From HK1 sp965215295 (GTDB taxonomy: Bacteria > Pseudomonadota > Gammaproteobacteria > HK1): DNA of 64,000 bases. The notes beneath the pieces were generated by a model. It was not told the origin of the DNA. It searched no databases and was given only the letters and a program-made list of their open reading frames with translations. The DNA is taken from positions 2,852,001 through 2,916,000 of the forward strand of contig OZ244045.1 of assembly GCA_965215295.1 (NCBI GenBank). Reading direction: 5' to 3'. Made by a program: the position numbers and the translations under genes. Within the stretch, counting starts at the first letter, position 1. Every line of letters begins with the position of its first letter. Of this stretch, positions 27,001 through 36,513 are shown in pieces.

Positions 27001-28125
27001 ATGAACGACGAACGCCCCTTCCGCTTCTTCGACAACCGCGAGAAGTACCTGCTGTTCGTGACCACTTGCAGCGAGAAGTGGGCGATCGGGCAGCGCATCG
27101 GCGCCGAGTTCGAAGCGCTCCGGCCCGAGCCGCCCGCGCTGAGGGTGTTCGACGCCGGGACCGGCGACGGGACGGTCATGGCGAGTGTGCTGCGCCAGCT
27201 CCACGGGCACTTCCCCACCATGCCGTTCCTCGTCGTCGGCAAGGAGATCAGCCTGGAGGACGTGCGGCTCACCCTGGAGAAGCTCCCCGATCGTTTCTCC
27301 GAGCACCCGCAGACCGTGGTGGCGCTCACCAACCTGAGCTACCGCGAGGCGCCGTGGCTGCGCCCGGCCGACGCGGACGCCCGGTCCCGCGTCAACTGGC
27401 GCGAGTTCGCCCTCGAAGGACACACCGCGCACGAGTTCGACCGGCAGATCGCGGATCTCCGTCCGGTTCTGGCCGACTGGTGGAAGGTGCGAACGAGCCG
27501 CGCCACCGGCAATCCGGTCTATGTCGAGCCGTCCATGATCGTGCTCTACCGCTCCGACCACCGGTTCACGCTCGATGCGGTCATCCCCCGGCCCGATACG
27601 CCGGTCGGCGGCTACGACCTCGTCATCGCGGCGCAACCGTTCCGCGCCCGTCATACCGCGGAGCACAAGGTCCGACTGGTGCTCGAACCGCTTGCGGCCT
27701 CGCTCGCGACCGGCGGGCGCATGATCACCATCCAGTCGACCGGGCAGGACCCGGGGATGGAGATCATCCGCAGGGTCTGGCCCGGGGAGGAGCCGTTCCA
27801 GACGCCGGGACCGGTGATCGTGCAGGAGCTGCGCGCGCGGCTCGCATCCGGCTTCCCGGAGCGCGATTTCAGCATCGACAGCGAATCGCACAGCTTCTTC
27901 CGCTATTCGCTGCACGTGATGCCGAACGAGGTCACCGAGAACATCGGCACCTCGACCCGGCTCGCGGCGTGGAACGCGGCGGTCTACGTCGCCCAGATCG
28001 ATGACGACCGCATCACCCGCGCGATGTCGGACGGCGCCTATCTCGACGCGACGGCCGAGGTCGTCGCCCGCCACGGCGGGCTGTGGTTCGTCGACGAGTC
28101 GTTCGTGGTGGTGCGGCGGGAGTGA
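27001..28125 (+). CDS. SAM-dependent methyltransferase-fold protein of unknown role
   Basis: 374 residues. Near residue 48 VFDAGTGDGTVMASVL is a SAM-binding motif I. The following segments alternate as in a Rossmann methyltransferase, and LEPLAASLATGGRMITIQSTG near residue 230 fits the later core strands. The N-terminal RPFRFFDNREKYLLFVTTCSEKW is distinctive and lies before the catalytic fold. I do not recognise a named family; the role is unknown. It stands alone between gaps of about 260 bp on both sides, and codon use matches the neighbours. Confidence 0.7.
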   Translation: MNDERPFRFFDNREKYLLFVTTCSEKWAIGQRIGAEFEALRPEPPALRVFDAGTGDGTVMASVLRQLHGHFPTMPFLVVGKEISLEDVRLTLEKLPDRFSEHPQTVVALTNLSYREAPWLRPADADARSRVNWREFALEGHTAHEFDRQIADLRPVLADWWKVRTSRATGNPVYVEPSMIVLYRSDHRFTLDAVIPRPDTPVGGYDLVIAAQPFRARHTAEHKVRLVLEPLAASLATGGRMITIQSTGQDPGMEIIRRVWPGEEPFQTPGPVIVQELRARLASGFPERDFSIDSESHSFFRYSLHVMPNEVTENIGTSTRLAAWNAAVYVAQIDDDRITRAMSDGAYLDATAEVVARHGGLWFVDESFVVVRRE

Positions 28126-28382
28126 GCGGAGACTTCATTCGAGGAGTCGTCCCGGGGGTCCGACACCAGGCTCCCGGCAGATCTTTCGGGCGAGAAGATC
28201 CACGACTTCGGCATGGCGGGGTATTGCCGATCTCCGGCCGATCTCCGGTCGAGAGTCGGACATTGAACTCCAGGGCTTCCCGAAGCGTCGCCCGCAAGGT
28301 ATCGAGCCGTTCCTGGTGCGTGGGTTCCCGACGGTCGACTCCCGGCACCTCTTCGATCCGGCCGACCCGCCGGTCCCCTTCC

Positions 28383-29528
28383 TCACACCGCTCCGGACAG
28401 CGCCTGCTCCAGGTCCGCGATGAGTTCGTCAGAGCTCTCGATGCCGACCGAAACGCGGAGCAGGTTCTCCGGCACCACACTGTGCGGCCCCTCCACGGTC
28501 GCGCGGTGCTCGATCAGGCTCTCGACCCCGCCGAGCGAGGTCGCGGGCACGAAGAGCCGGGTGCGGGTCGCGACCCGCTTCGCGGCCTGCGCGTCGCCGG
28601 CGACGAGCAGGGACAGCATCGCGCCGAAGCCGTTGGTCATCTGGCGCTTCGCGACCGCGTGTCCCGGGTGGGACCCGAGCCCCGGGTAGAGCACCGCGTC
28701 GATCTTCGGGTGGCCTTCGAAGTGCCGGGCGATGGCCATCGCGTTCGCGGCCTGACGCTCGTAGCGCACGTGCAGGGTGCGCATCCCGCGCAGCAGCAGC
28801 CAGGACTCGAATGCGCCGAGCACGCAGCCCATCAGGGTGCGGGCGAGCTTCACGTCCGCCCAGCGCTCGTCGGCGGACCGGGTCGCGAGCACTCCGGCGG
28901 TGAGGTCGCTGTGCCCCGCGAGGTACTTCGTGCCCGAGTGGAAGACGACGTCGGCCCCGAGGTCCAGCGCGCGCAGGGTCACCGCGGGCGTGGCGGTGGC
29001 GTCGACCCCGAGGACCGCGCCCGCCGCGTGGGCGATCTCCGCCGCGGCGCGCACGTCGATCACGTCCCAGGTGGGATTGACCAAGGCCTCGATCCACACC
29101 ACCGCCGTCTTGCCGGCGCCCACCGCACCCTCCAGCCCTCCCGGCGCCGCCGGATCGAAGAACGCAAGCTCGATGCCGCGCCGATCTTCGAGACGGCGCA
29201 GCCAGTCCGCGGCGCCGTGGTACATGACCCGCGGGGCGACCACCCGTTCGCCGGTCCGGACGGTGTCGAAGAATGTCGAGACGCCGGCGAGCCCGGACGC
29301 GAACACGAGCGCGTCCTCGGCGCCTTCAAGTTCCGCCAGCACCGCCTCGACCCGGGTGCAGGTCGGATTGCCGGAGCGGCTGTACCCGTAGCCGATCAGC
29401 TCGTAGCGCTCGTCGCGCGCGTACGTCGTCGAGGGGTGGATCGGCGGCACGATGGCGCCGGTTTCGGGATCGATGAAGTGCCCGCCCTGGGCGAGCAGGG
29501 TGTCGAGCGAACGGCGGGTGTCGGTCAT
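28383..29528 (-). CDS. Trans-sulfuration family PLP enzyme (cystathionine gamma-synthase/lyase-like)
   Basis: Cys/Met-metabolism PLP enzyme of 381 residues. The N-terminus has GAIVPPIHPSTTYAR, then GYSRSGNPTCTRVEAVLAELEGAEDAL. The Schiff-base lysine is in FHSGTKYLAGHSDL near residue 200. The C-terminal ATSLGGVESLIEHRAT and LLRVSVGIES are family typical. The sequence cannot separate cystathionine synthase, lyase or O-acetylhomoserine sulfhydrylase. It is one of two PLP-enzyme genes on the minus strand, 160 nt downstream of an aminotransferase gene. Confidence 0.9.
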   Translation of the reverse strand: MTDTRRSLDTLLAQGGHFIDPETGAIVPPIHPSTTYARDERYELIGYGYSRSGNPTCTRVEAVLAELEGAEDALVFASGLAGVSTFFDTVRTGERVVAPRVMYHGAADWLRRLEDRRGIELAFFDPAAPGGLEGAVGAGKTAVVWIEALVNPTWDVIDVRAAAEIAHAAGAVLGVDATATPAVTLRALDLGADVVFHSGTKYLAGHSDLTAGVLATRSADERWADVKLARTLMGCVLGAFESWLLLRGMRTLHVRYERQAANAMAIARHFEGHPKIDAVLYPGLGSHPGHAVAKRQMTNGFGAMLSLLVAGDAQAAKRVATRTRLFVPATSLGGVESLIEHRATVEGPHSVVPENLLRVSVGIESSDELIADLEQALSGAV

Positions 29529-29688
29529 GTCGATGGAACGACGGCGCGGGGAGCCATCGGTGAACGCCCCGGGAAACCGGCCATTGAAGGATCCGCCCCG
29601 GAACGCGGCGCCCCTGTCCGGTCGAAGTCCATGGATTCCCGAGTCCGCCCGCACGGAGACGACATCGGCCGGGCCGGACCCGGGACGT

Positions 29689-30978
29689 TCATCCCCCGCG
29701 AGCCCGCCGCGCGCCGCGCACCGCCGCGAGCTTGACGCAGGTGACGAAGACCTCCATGGCCCGATCCACCTCCGCCAGCGGGGGGAAGCTCGGCGCGAGG
29801 CGGATGTGGCTGTCCTTGGGATCGTCGCCGCCGGGAAAGGCCGCCCCGGCCGGAGTCAGCCGCACCCCCGCCTCGGCGGAGAGGCGCACCGTCTCCCCGG
29901 CGAGGCCGGGCCTGGTCCAGAAACTGACGAAGTAGCCGCCGGCGGGATCGGTCCACCGCCCCATGCCGAGATTGCCCAGCCCCTCCTCCAGATGACGTTG
30001 CACGCAGTCGAACTTCGGGCGCAGGAGCCCGGCGTGGCGGTCCATGAGGGCGTGCACCGCAGCCATGTCGGGCAGCAGCCTCATGTGCCGAAGCTGATTG
30101 ACCTTGTCCGGCCCGATGGTCATCACCGAGAGGCGGGAGCGGAACCACTCGACGTTGCGCCGCGACCCGCCGAAGAAGGCGATGCCCGCACCGGCGAAGG
30201 TGACCTTGGAGGTCGAGCCGAACTGCACCACGCTGTCTTCGGTGCCCGCCGCCCGGCAACGGGTCATGACGTTCTCGACCGCGGGCCCGCCCTCCACGAG
30301 ACGATGCACCGCGTAGGCGTTGTCCCATATCACGCGGAACCCGGGTGCGGCGGTGCGGCCGAGGGCGGCGATGCGCCGCACCGTATCGACGGAGTACGTC
30401 TCGCCGGTGGGGTTCGAGAAGCGCGGCACGCACCACATCCCGCGCACGCCGCGGTCGCCCGCGACCAGCGCCTCCACGCGGTCCATGTCCGGCCCCTCGC
30501 CCGTCATCGGCACCGGAATCATCCCGATTCCCAGATCTTCGCAGATCGAGAAGTGCCGGTCGTAACCGGGCACCGGACAGAGGAAGCGCGCCCCGCCGGA
30601 GTCTTCGGCCCATGCGCTCCCCGGCCCGTCGAGGCCGAAGCGGTGGGCGCCGAGCAGGAACAGGTACATCAGCGTGAGGCTGCTGTTGCCGGCGGCGAGG
30701 ACCTCTTCGGGGGCGAGTCCGAGCCACTCGGCGCCGAGACGCCGCGCCTCGGCGATGCCGTCGCTCCCGCCGTAGCCGCGGGTGTCGGCGCCGTCCTCGG
30801 TGCGGTAGTCACCGCCAAGCGCGCCGTCGAGCGCGCCACTCAGCTCGAGCTGGTCGGCGGCGGGCTTGCCCCGCGTGAGGTCGAGGTCCAGGCCCTCGGC
30901 CTGCAACGCCGCGTAGCGCCGCTCCAGCTCCGCCTCGGTGCGGGCCAGCGCCGCCGCGTCCATCGTGTCGACATGCAT
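29689..30978 (-). CDS. Class I aminotransferase, aspartate-aminotransferase subgroup (MocR/Ic type)
   Basis: PLP-dependent aminotransferase of 429 residues. RGKPAADQLELS near residue 37 marks the Asp_aminotransf/Aminotran_MocR subgroup, as does the NSSLTLMYL loop. The PLP lysine lies in FGSTSKVTFAGAG near residue 235, and RFSNPTGETY and NAYAVH are core motifs. The likely reaction is aspartate or another dicarboxylic amino acid with 2-oxoglutarate. Either the ATG at 30978 or the Met six codons later may be used. It is cotranscribed with the trans-sulfuration gene if the 160-nt gap carries no terminator. Confidence 0.85.
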   Translation of the reverse strand: MHVDTMDAAALARTEAELERRYAALQAEGLDLDLTRGKPAADQLELSGALDGALGGDYRTEDGADTRGYGGSDGIAEARRLGAEWLGLAPEEVLAAGNSSLTLMYLFLLGAHRFGLDGPGSAWAEDSGGARFLCPVPGYDRHFSICEDLGIGMIPVPMTGEGPDMDRVEALVAGDRGVRGMWCVPRFSNPTGETYSVDTVRRIAALGRTAAPGFRVIWDNAYAVHRLVEGGPAVENVMTRCRAAGTEDSVVQFGSTSKVTFAGAGIAFFGGSRRNVEWFRSRLSVMTIGPDKVNQLRHMRLLPDMAAVHALMDRHAGLLRPKFDCVQRHLEEGLGNLGMGRWTDPAGGYFVSFWTRPGLAGETVRLSAEAGVRLTPAGAAFPGGDDPKDSHIRLAPSFPPLAEVDRAMEVFVTCVKLAAVRGARRARGG

Positions 30979-31303
30979 GTCAGTCCGGTCCGTGCAGGCG
31001 GAGAGCGGTTGCCGCGGCGCCGCGGCCCATGCTTCCGGCCCGGAGGGCGACGGGGGCCGGAAGGCGGCGGGAAAGGTCGAGGTTCATCGGATCGGAGCCG
31101 CCCCCGGGGCAAATCGGCGATGGCGCGCAAGGGTAAGAGACGCGCCGCCGAGATCGCAACGCCGCCGGTTCGCGGCGGACCGTGCCACCATCCGTCCGGC
31201 CGCCGGGTCCGAGCCGCGGAAGGTACCGGGGCGACGGCGCCGCCCGAATTCGACGAGTGCGGCATGGTGTGGCCGGAGACGAGAGCCGGCTCGCCGGTGG
31301 GTA

Positions 31304-31384
31304 GTGTCCCAGTTTGACTTTGGTCATGGCTGTCAAGCTGATATTTCCGGGCGCGCGCACTTGTCGAGAGTCAAACTGATACAC
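31304..31384. mobile_element. 81-bp inverted-repeat element (MITE or IS-end remnant)
   Basis: GTGTCCCAGTTTGACTTT at 31304-31321 and the reverse complement of 31367-31384 agree at 15 of 18 positions. CAGTTTGACT-type ends are usual for IS termini. There is no ORF between. The remainder of the 529-bp gap (30979-31507) shows a further small palindrome, ATCCCCG/CGGGGAT at 31402-31433, and an AT-rich stretch with TATATT at 31463 upstream of the next gene. Confidence 0.6.
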
Positions 31385-31507
31385 CATCCGCCAGTGTGCC
31401 GATCCCCGGGCCAGATTTCTCGATATCGGGGATGAACAGCGTGTTATCTGCCCGGATCCGGGTATATTCGTATCACTCAGTCTATGCATGTGATGGGATA
31501 GCGCCTC

Positions 31508-31780
31508 ATGTCGTCCACCTGCATTCCCGCCAGCCTGCTCGATCATCTGGTCCACACCAGCGACCTGCGCCGCCCGGAAGCGCGCCGCGTCGTCGAGGAG
31601 GTGGTCAGCTTCTACAGCGAGACGCCCGAGTCCTTCGTGGTCCGGCGCCACCGCGAGCTGCAGGCCGAGGGCATGCGCAATCGCGCAATCTACGCACGAG
31701 TGGCGGCGGAGATGGACGGCTGGCGCTTTCGGGCGCCGCAACTCAGCGAGCGCCAGATCCGGCGCATCGTCTACGGCTGA
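31508..31780 (+). CDS. Conserved-looking 90-residue protein of unknown function
   Basis: All-helical protein in appearance: LLDHLVHTSDLRRPEARRVVEEVVSFY, then FVVRRHRELQAEG, then a C-terminal helix-turn-like PQLSERQIRRIVYG. The Arg-rich C-terminus and the size suggest a nucleic-acid or ribosome-binding role, but I do not recognise a family. It lies 170 bp upstream of glmS on the same strand. A candidate operator, ATCAC...GTGAT, stands just before the start. Ribosome-binding site is weak. Confidence 0.7.
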   Translation: MSSTCIPASLLDHLVHTSDLRRPEARRVVEEVVSFYSETPESFVVRRHRELQAEGMRNRAIYARVAAEMDGWRFRAPQLSERQIRRIVYG

Positions 31781-31949
31781 CCGGGCTCGAGGGGCCGGAA
31801 CCAGGTACATACTCCACCAAGTCGTCGAACCCCGGCGCCATAGCGGCGTCATCGCATCGGCCGGTGCGCGCGGGCGGGCATCCTCGCACCATCGACCCGG
31901 CGCCCGGCGCCGGACTCGACGACCGACCACCGAACAGGAGACGGGTCCC

Positions 31950-33773
31950 GTGTGCGGAATCGTCGGATACATCGGCAACCGGAGCGCGGCTCCGATCCTG
32001 ATGTCGGGCCTGAAGCGGATCGAGTACCGCGGCTACGACTCGGCGGGGATCGCGCTCGCCTCCCGCGGCAAGATGCGCGTCCACAAGGCGGCCGGCAAGC
32101 TGACCCGGCTCGAAGCGCTGCTGCCGAAGCGCCTGGGCGGCAAGCTCGGCGTGGGGCATACGCGATGGGCAACCCACGGGGAGCCGACCGATGCCAACGC
32201 CCATCCGCACCTGAGCGCGGACGGCTCGATTGCGGTGGTACACAACGGCATCGTCGAGAACGCCACCACGCTCCGCGCGCAGCTCGTGGCCGAAGGTGTC
32301 GAGTTCGCATCGGAGACCGACACCGAGATCATCACCCATCTCATCGCCCGCGCCAGCGGCCGCGGTCTCGAGCAACGGGTGCGCAACGCGCTCGCGCATG
32401 TGCACGGCGCCTACGGGATCGCGGTGATCGACTCCTCGCGGCCGGACTGCATCGTCATCGCGCGCAAGGGCTCGCCGGTCATCATCGGCATCGGCGACCG
32501 CGAGATGTTCGTCGCCTCCGACATCGCCGCGCTCGTGCGCTACACCCGTCAGGTAGTGCACCTCGACGACGGCGAGGTGGCGGTGGTCGACGCCCGGGGT
32601 TACCGGACGATGACCCTGGATGCCCGGCCCATCGCCAAGCCCCATACCACCATCGAGTGGAAAGACGACGCCTACGAGCTCGGCGGACATGCGCACTACA
32701 TGTACAAGGAGATCCTCGATCAGCCGATGGCGATCGGGCGCGCCCTGGGCGGACGGCTCGATCACCAGTTCCATACCGCGCACCTCGGTGGACTGAACTT
32801 CGAGGCCAGCGAGCTGCGCGACGTGAAGCGGGTCAAGCTCCTCGGCTGCGGGTCCGCCTACTACGCGGGAATTTCGGGCGCGCACCTCATCGAGCACCTT
32901 GCGCGCATCCCGGCGTCCGCCGAGCCGGCCGCGGAGTTCCACTACCGCAACCCGATCATCGAGCGCGACACGCTCTACGTGGCGATCAGCCAGTCAGGCG
33001 AGACCCTCGACACACTGATGGCGGTGCAGGAGGTACGCCGCAGCGGTGGCCGGGTGCTCGGCATCATCAACGTCGTCGGCAGCAGCATCGCCCGGGAGGT
33101 CGATGGCGGGATCTACATGCACGCGGGGCCGGAGGTGGCGGTGGCGTCGACCAAGGCATACACGTGCAGCCTGGTCACCCTCGCGCTGTTCGCACTGCAA
33201 CTCGCACGCACGCGGGGCCTGTCGCCGGAGCAGGGCCGGCAGATCGTCGAGGCGCTGGAGCAGCTTCCCGCCGACATCGAGTCCGCGCTTGCGGCCGAGC
33301 GGAGCGTGAAGGACATCGCGCACCGCTACACGGATTGCAAGAGTGCGTTCTACATCGGACGCGGCTTCGCCTTCCCCGTCGCCCTCGAAGGGGCGCAGAA
33401 GCTCAAGGAGATCTCCTATATCCACGCGGAGGCCTATCCGGCCTCGGAGCTCAAGCACGGACCGCTCGCGCTCGTCGAGCCGGCGGTTCCGACCGTCGCC
33501 GCGTTGCCGCACGATTCGCTGCTCGACAAGTCGATCGCTTCGATCGAGGAGGTAAAGGCGCGGCGCGGCCCGGTGATCGCGCTGACCCATTCCGGTGACG
33601 AGCGCATCAGGGCGCGGGCGGATGCGGTCATCGAAGTGCCCCGCACCGTGGACGTGCTCAACCCGATCGTGATGGCGGTCCCGCTCCAGCTCCTCGCCTA
33701 CCACTGGGCGCTCGCGCTCGGACGCCACATCGACCAGCCGCGCAATCTCGCGAAGAGCGTGACGGTGGAGTGA
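31950..33773 (+). CDS. glmS: Glutamine-fructose-6-phosphate aminotransferase GlmS
   Basis: Makes glucosamine-6-phosphate from fructose-6-phosphate and glutamine, the first step to UDP-GlcNAc. 607 residues: N-terminal class II glutaminase with Cys2 nucleophile (MCGIVGYIG), RWATHG and HNGIVEN; then two SIS domains (LLGCGSAYYAG near 295, SQSGETLDT near 345, EVASTKAY-like VASTKAYTC) and the C-terminal NLAKSVTVE. The start is GTG at 31950, fixed by the need for Met-Cys. No glmS ribozyme is visible in the 170 bp upstream. It contrasts with the small EgtC-like amidotransferase at 15680. Confidence 0.97.
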   Translation: MCGIVGYIGNRSAAPILMSGLKRIEYRGYDSAGIALASRGKMRVHKAAGKLTRLEALLPKRLGGKLGVGHTRWATHGEPTDANAHPHLSADGSIAVVHNGIVENATTLRAQLVAEGVEFASETDTEIITHLIARASGRGLEQRVRNALAHVHGAYGIAVIDSSRPDCIVIARKGSPVIIGIGDREMFVASDIAALVRYTRQVVHLDDGEVAVVDARGYRTMTLDARPIAKPHTTIEWKDDAYELGGHAHYMYKEILDQPMAIGRALGGRLDHQFHTAHLGGLNFEASELRDVKRVKLLGCGSAYYAGISGAHLIEHLARIPASAEPAAEFHYRNPIIERDTLYVAISQSGETLDTLMAVQEVRRSGGRVLGIINVVGSSIAREVDGGIYMHAGPEVAVASTKAYTCSLVTLALFALQLARTRGLSPEQGRQIVEALEQLPADIESALAAERSVKDIAHRYTDCKSAFYIGRGFAFPVALEGAQKLKEISYIHAEAYPASELKHGPLALVEPAVPTVAALPHDSLLDKSIASIEEVKARRGPVIALTHSGDERIRARADAVIEVPRTVDVLNPIVMAVPLQLLAYHWALALGRHIDQPRNLAKSVTVE

Positions 33774-33975
33774 GCGGAGTGAGCCCGGGGGGGCATGACG
33801 TCAGCCGTCCGGGCGCGCCCGCCAGCGCGGCCGGACGCGTTTGCGCAATGCCGGACGTGCCTTCACGACAAGACACCCCGGCCGGCGGGACGCCCGCTCC
33901 GAATCGCGGGTGCGTTGCCGGCGGGGGCGGGCCGGGACCGACATCCCGATGGCCATCGGACGACCGGGGACCGAC

Positions 33976-35190
33976 ATGTCACGCGATCGCCTGAACTTCC
34001 TCTTCCTCAATGTCGGGCACTTCCTCGACCATCTCTTCATGCTGATCTTCGCCACGGTCGCGGCGATGCGGCTCGCCGATGAATGGGGCATGAGCTACGG
34101 CGCACTCATACCCTACGCCACGCCGGGGTTCGTCGCGTTCGGGATCTGCGCGATCCCGGCCGGATGGCTCGCGGACAAGTGGAGCCGCAAAGGCATGATG
34201 ATCACCTTCTTCATCGGCATCGGGGCGAGCTCGATCATGACCGCGCTGGCGAACTCGCCGATCGAGATCGCGCTCGGACTGTTCGCCATCGGGGTATTCG
34301 CGGCGATCTACCATCCGGTCGGACTGGCCATGGTCGTGCACGGACGGCGGAAGACCGGCGTTCCGCTCGCGATCAACGGCGTGTTCGGCAACCTGGGGGT
34401 CGCCGCCGCCGCGCTGCTCACCGGCTACCTCCTCGACACCGGAGGCTGGCGAAACGCATTCGTCCTGCCCGGCGCGGTCTCCATCGGCATCGGCATCGCC
34501 TACGCGGCCTTCGTGTGGGCGGGACGTGAGGAACGGGCCGCCGGCCGCGCGAACGGCCCGGCCGCGAGCAAGGCCGCGGCCGGCGCCTCGTCCATCGAGC
34601 GCGCCACGTTCGTGCGGGTGTTCTCGATCGTCGTGTTCACGACCGCGATCGGCGGCTTCATCTTCCAGAGCACCACGTTCGCGCTCCCGAAGGTATTCGA
34701 CGAACGCCTCACCGAACTCGCCGGGTCCGCCACCGCGGTCGGCGGCTATGCGTTCCTGGTGTTCGCGATCGCCGCCCTTGCGCAACTGGTGGTCGGATAC
34801 CTCGTCGACCACCATTCCGTGCGCACCGTGTTCGCGTTCGTGGCGGGACTGCAAGCGGTGTTCTTCGCGCTCATGTACCAGCTCACCGGCGTGGCGGCGC
34901 TGGTCGTCTCCATCGCCTTCATGCTCGTCGTGTTCGGGCAGATCCCGATCAACGACGTGCTGGTCGGCCGGATCACGAAGAGCGAGTGGCGCAGCCGGGT
35001 CTATTCCATCCGCTACATCGTGACCTTCTCGGTGATGGCCTCGACCCTGCCGGTCATCGCGGGCATCCACGCGAGCCGGGGCTTCGGCGCGCTCTTCGTG
35101 GTGATGGCGATCGCGGCGGGCGCAATCCTGGCGGCGGTCTTCATGCTGCCGCGCGGCGGAGCGATCGTCGGACAGCCGGCCGCCGCGTAG
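33976..35190 (+). CDS. MFS transporter
   Basis: 404-residue permease with 12 helices. Motif A-like loop GWLADKWSRKGMMI follows helix 2, and the second half has GYLVDHHSVRTVF. NVGHFLDHLFMLIFATVA is at the N-terminus. The start at 33976 (MSRDRLNF) is chosen because the upstream codons lack membrane character. It precedes a sulfolactate-dehydrogenase-like gene by 121 bp on the same strand. Uptake of a sulfonated or hydroxy acid is therefore possible (inference only). Confidence 0.85.
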   Translation: MSRDRLNFLFLNVGHFLDHLFMLIFATVAAMRLADEWGMSYGALIPYATPGFVAFGICAIPAGWLADKWSRKGMMITFFIGIGASSIMTALANSPIEIALGLFAIGVFAAIYHPVGLAMVVHGRRKTGVPLAINGVFGNLGVAAAALLTGYLLDTGGWRNAFVLPGAVSIGIGIAYAAFVWAGREERAAGRANGPAASKAAAGASSIERATFVRVFSIVVFTTAIGGFIFQSTTFALPKVFDERLTELAGSATAVGGYAFLVFAIAALAQLVVGYLVDHHSVRTVFAFVAGLQAVFFALMYQLTGVAALVVSIAFMLVVFGQIPINDVLVGRITKSEWRSRVYSIRYIVTFSVMASTLPVIAGIHASRGFGALFVVMAIAAGAILAAVFMLPRGGAIVGQPAAA

Positions 35191-35311
35191 GCACGTAGGC
35201 ACGGCGCCGCGCCGGGACGAGACGGCGCGGAGGAGCCGGCCGCGGGCCCGGGGCCCGTCCCGAAATCGGCGGCTCCGCACGGCACTCCAGGGAAAGACAC
35301 GGATCGAATCC

Positions 35312-36337
35312 ATGGCGAACGAACAACGACTCCGGCTCGAAGAGCTGCGCACCCTCGTCGTCGAGATCCTGGTGGCCCACGACACGGCTCGGGACAATGC
35401 CGAGCGGGTCGCGCGCGCACTGTCCGCGGCGGAGGCCGACGGCCAGAAAGGGCACGGAGCTTCGAGGGTCCCGTCCTATGCGGCGCAGTCGCGCAGCGGC
35501 AAGGTCGACGGCCATGCCACCCCCGAGGCGATTCGGCTCGCGGACTCGGCCGTGATCGTCGACGCCCGTGACGGATTCGCCTACCCGGCCATCGAGCTCG
35601 CGCAGCGGACCCTGCTGGACTGCCTCGCGACGTCGCCGCTCGCCGCGGCGGTGATCCGCAGTTCCCACCATTCCGGGGTCATCGCCCACCACGTCGAGCC
35701 CCTCGCACGGGCCGGCTACATCGCCATGAGCGTATGCAACGGACCCCAGGCCATCGCCCCGTGGGGCGGCCACCGCGGAGTGTTCGGCACGAACCCCATC
35801 GGCTTCGCCGCCCCCCGGGCCGACCGTCCGCCGCTCGTCATCGACATGAGTCTCAGCAAGGTGGCGCGGGGCCGCATCAACGTCGCCGCCCAGGCGGGCG
35901 AGCCGATCCCGCCGGACTGGGCGTTCGACGCCGGCGGCCATCCGACCACGGACGCCCGGGCCGCGATGGCCGGCACGATGGCGCCCATCGGCGACGCCAA
36001 GGGCGCCCAGCTCGCCCTGATGGTGGAGATCCTGGCCGGCGCGCTGTCGGCGTCGTGCTTCGGTTTCGAGTCGAGCTCCTACTTCACGGCGGACGGCCCG
36101 CCGCCGCGGGCCGGCCAGTTCCTGCTCGCCCTCGACCCGGGGCCGTTCTCTGGAGACCGGTTCGGAGCACGCCTGGAGGTCCTCCTCGCCGCCATCGAGG
36201 AACAACCCGGCGCCCGGCTGCCGGGGCAGCGCCGGTTTGCGTCGCGCGAGCGCGCCGAGCGCGAGGGCGTGGCGATTCCCCGGGCACTGTACGAGCAGTT
36301 GGTGTCGCTTCGCGATCCGGTGAGAAATCCGGGCTGA
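35312..36337 (+). CDS. Malate/L-sulfolactate dehydrogenase family oxidoreductase (ComC/Ldh_2)
   Basis: NAD(P)-dependent 2-hydroxyacid dehydrogenase of the unusual Ldh_2 fold, 341 residues. Family marks are AEADGQKGHGASRVPSYAA, SSHHSGVIAHHVEPLA (catalytic His region), GGHRGVFGTNPIGFAAP and VIDMSLSKVARG. Members oxidise malate, ureidoglycolate, 2,3-diketo-gulonate or (R)-sulfolactate. It converges on xsc at 36514. In sulfolactate degraders ComC and Xsc belong to the same route, so sulfolactate is a reasonable substrate here (inference). Sulfopyruvate decarboxylase genes were not found in the window. Confidence 0.85.
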   Translation: MANEQRLRLEELRTLVVEILVAHDTARDNAERVARALSAAEADGQKGHGASRVPSYAAQSRSGKVDGHATPEAIRLADSAVIVDARDGFAYPAIELAQRTLLDCLATSPLAAAVIRSSHHSGVIAHHVEPLARAGYIAMSVCNGPQAIAPWGGHRGVFGTNPIGFAAPRADRPPLVIDMSLSKVARGRINVAAQAGEPIPPDWAFDAGGHPTTDARAAMAGTMAPIGDAKGAQLALMVEILAGALSASCFGFESSSYFTADGPPPRAGQFLLALDPGPFSGDRFGARLEVLLAAIEEQPGARLPGQRRFASRERAEREGVAIPRALYEQLVSLRDPVRNPG

Positions 36338-36513
36338 CCCCCGCATCTCGCCGATTCGCGGCGGATGCGGACCCGACGGTATCGGCCGCGCAGAGGAGCG
36401 ATTCCCCGGCATCGGCCGGGCGTCCGCGGCGAATGCGGGCGGGACCGGAGGCGCCGGCGCGGGCCGGCGCACTCCTCGACGAACTGCGGGTCGAACCGCC
36501 GCGAACCGCCGCG

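Noticed and set aside
31780..31949. glmS ribozyme upstream of glmS
   Set aside because: The gap is only 170 bp and no conserved core could be traced; the ribozyme is mainly known from Gram-positive bacteria.
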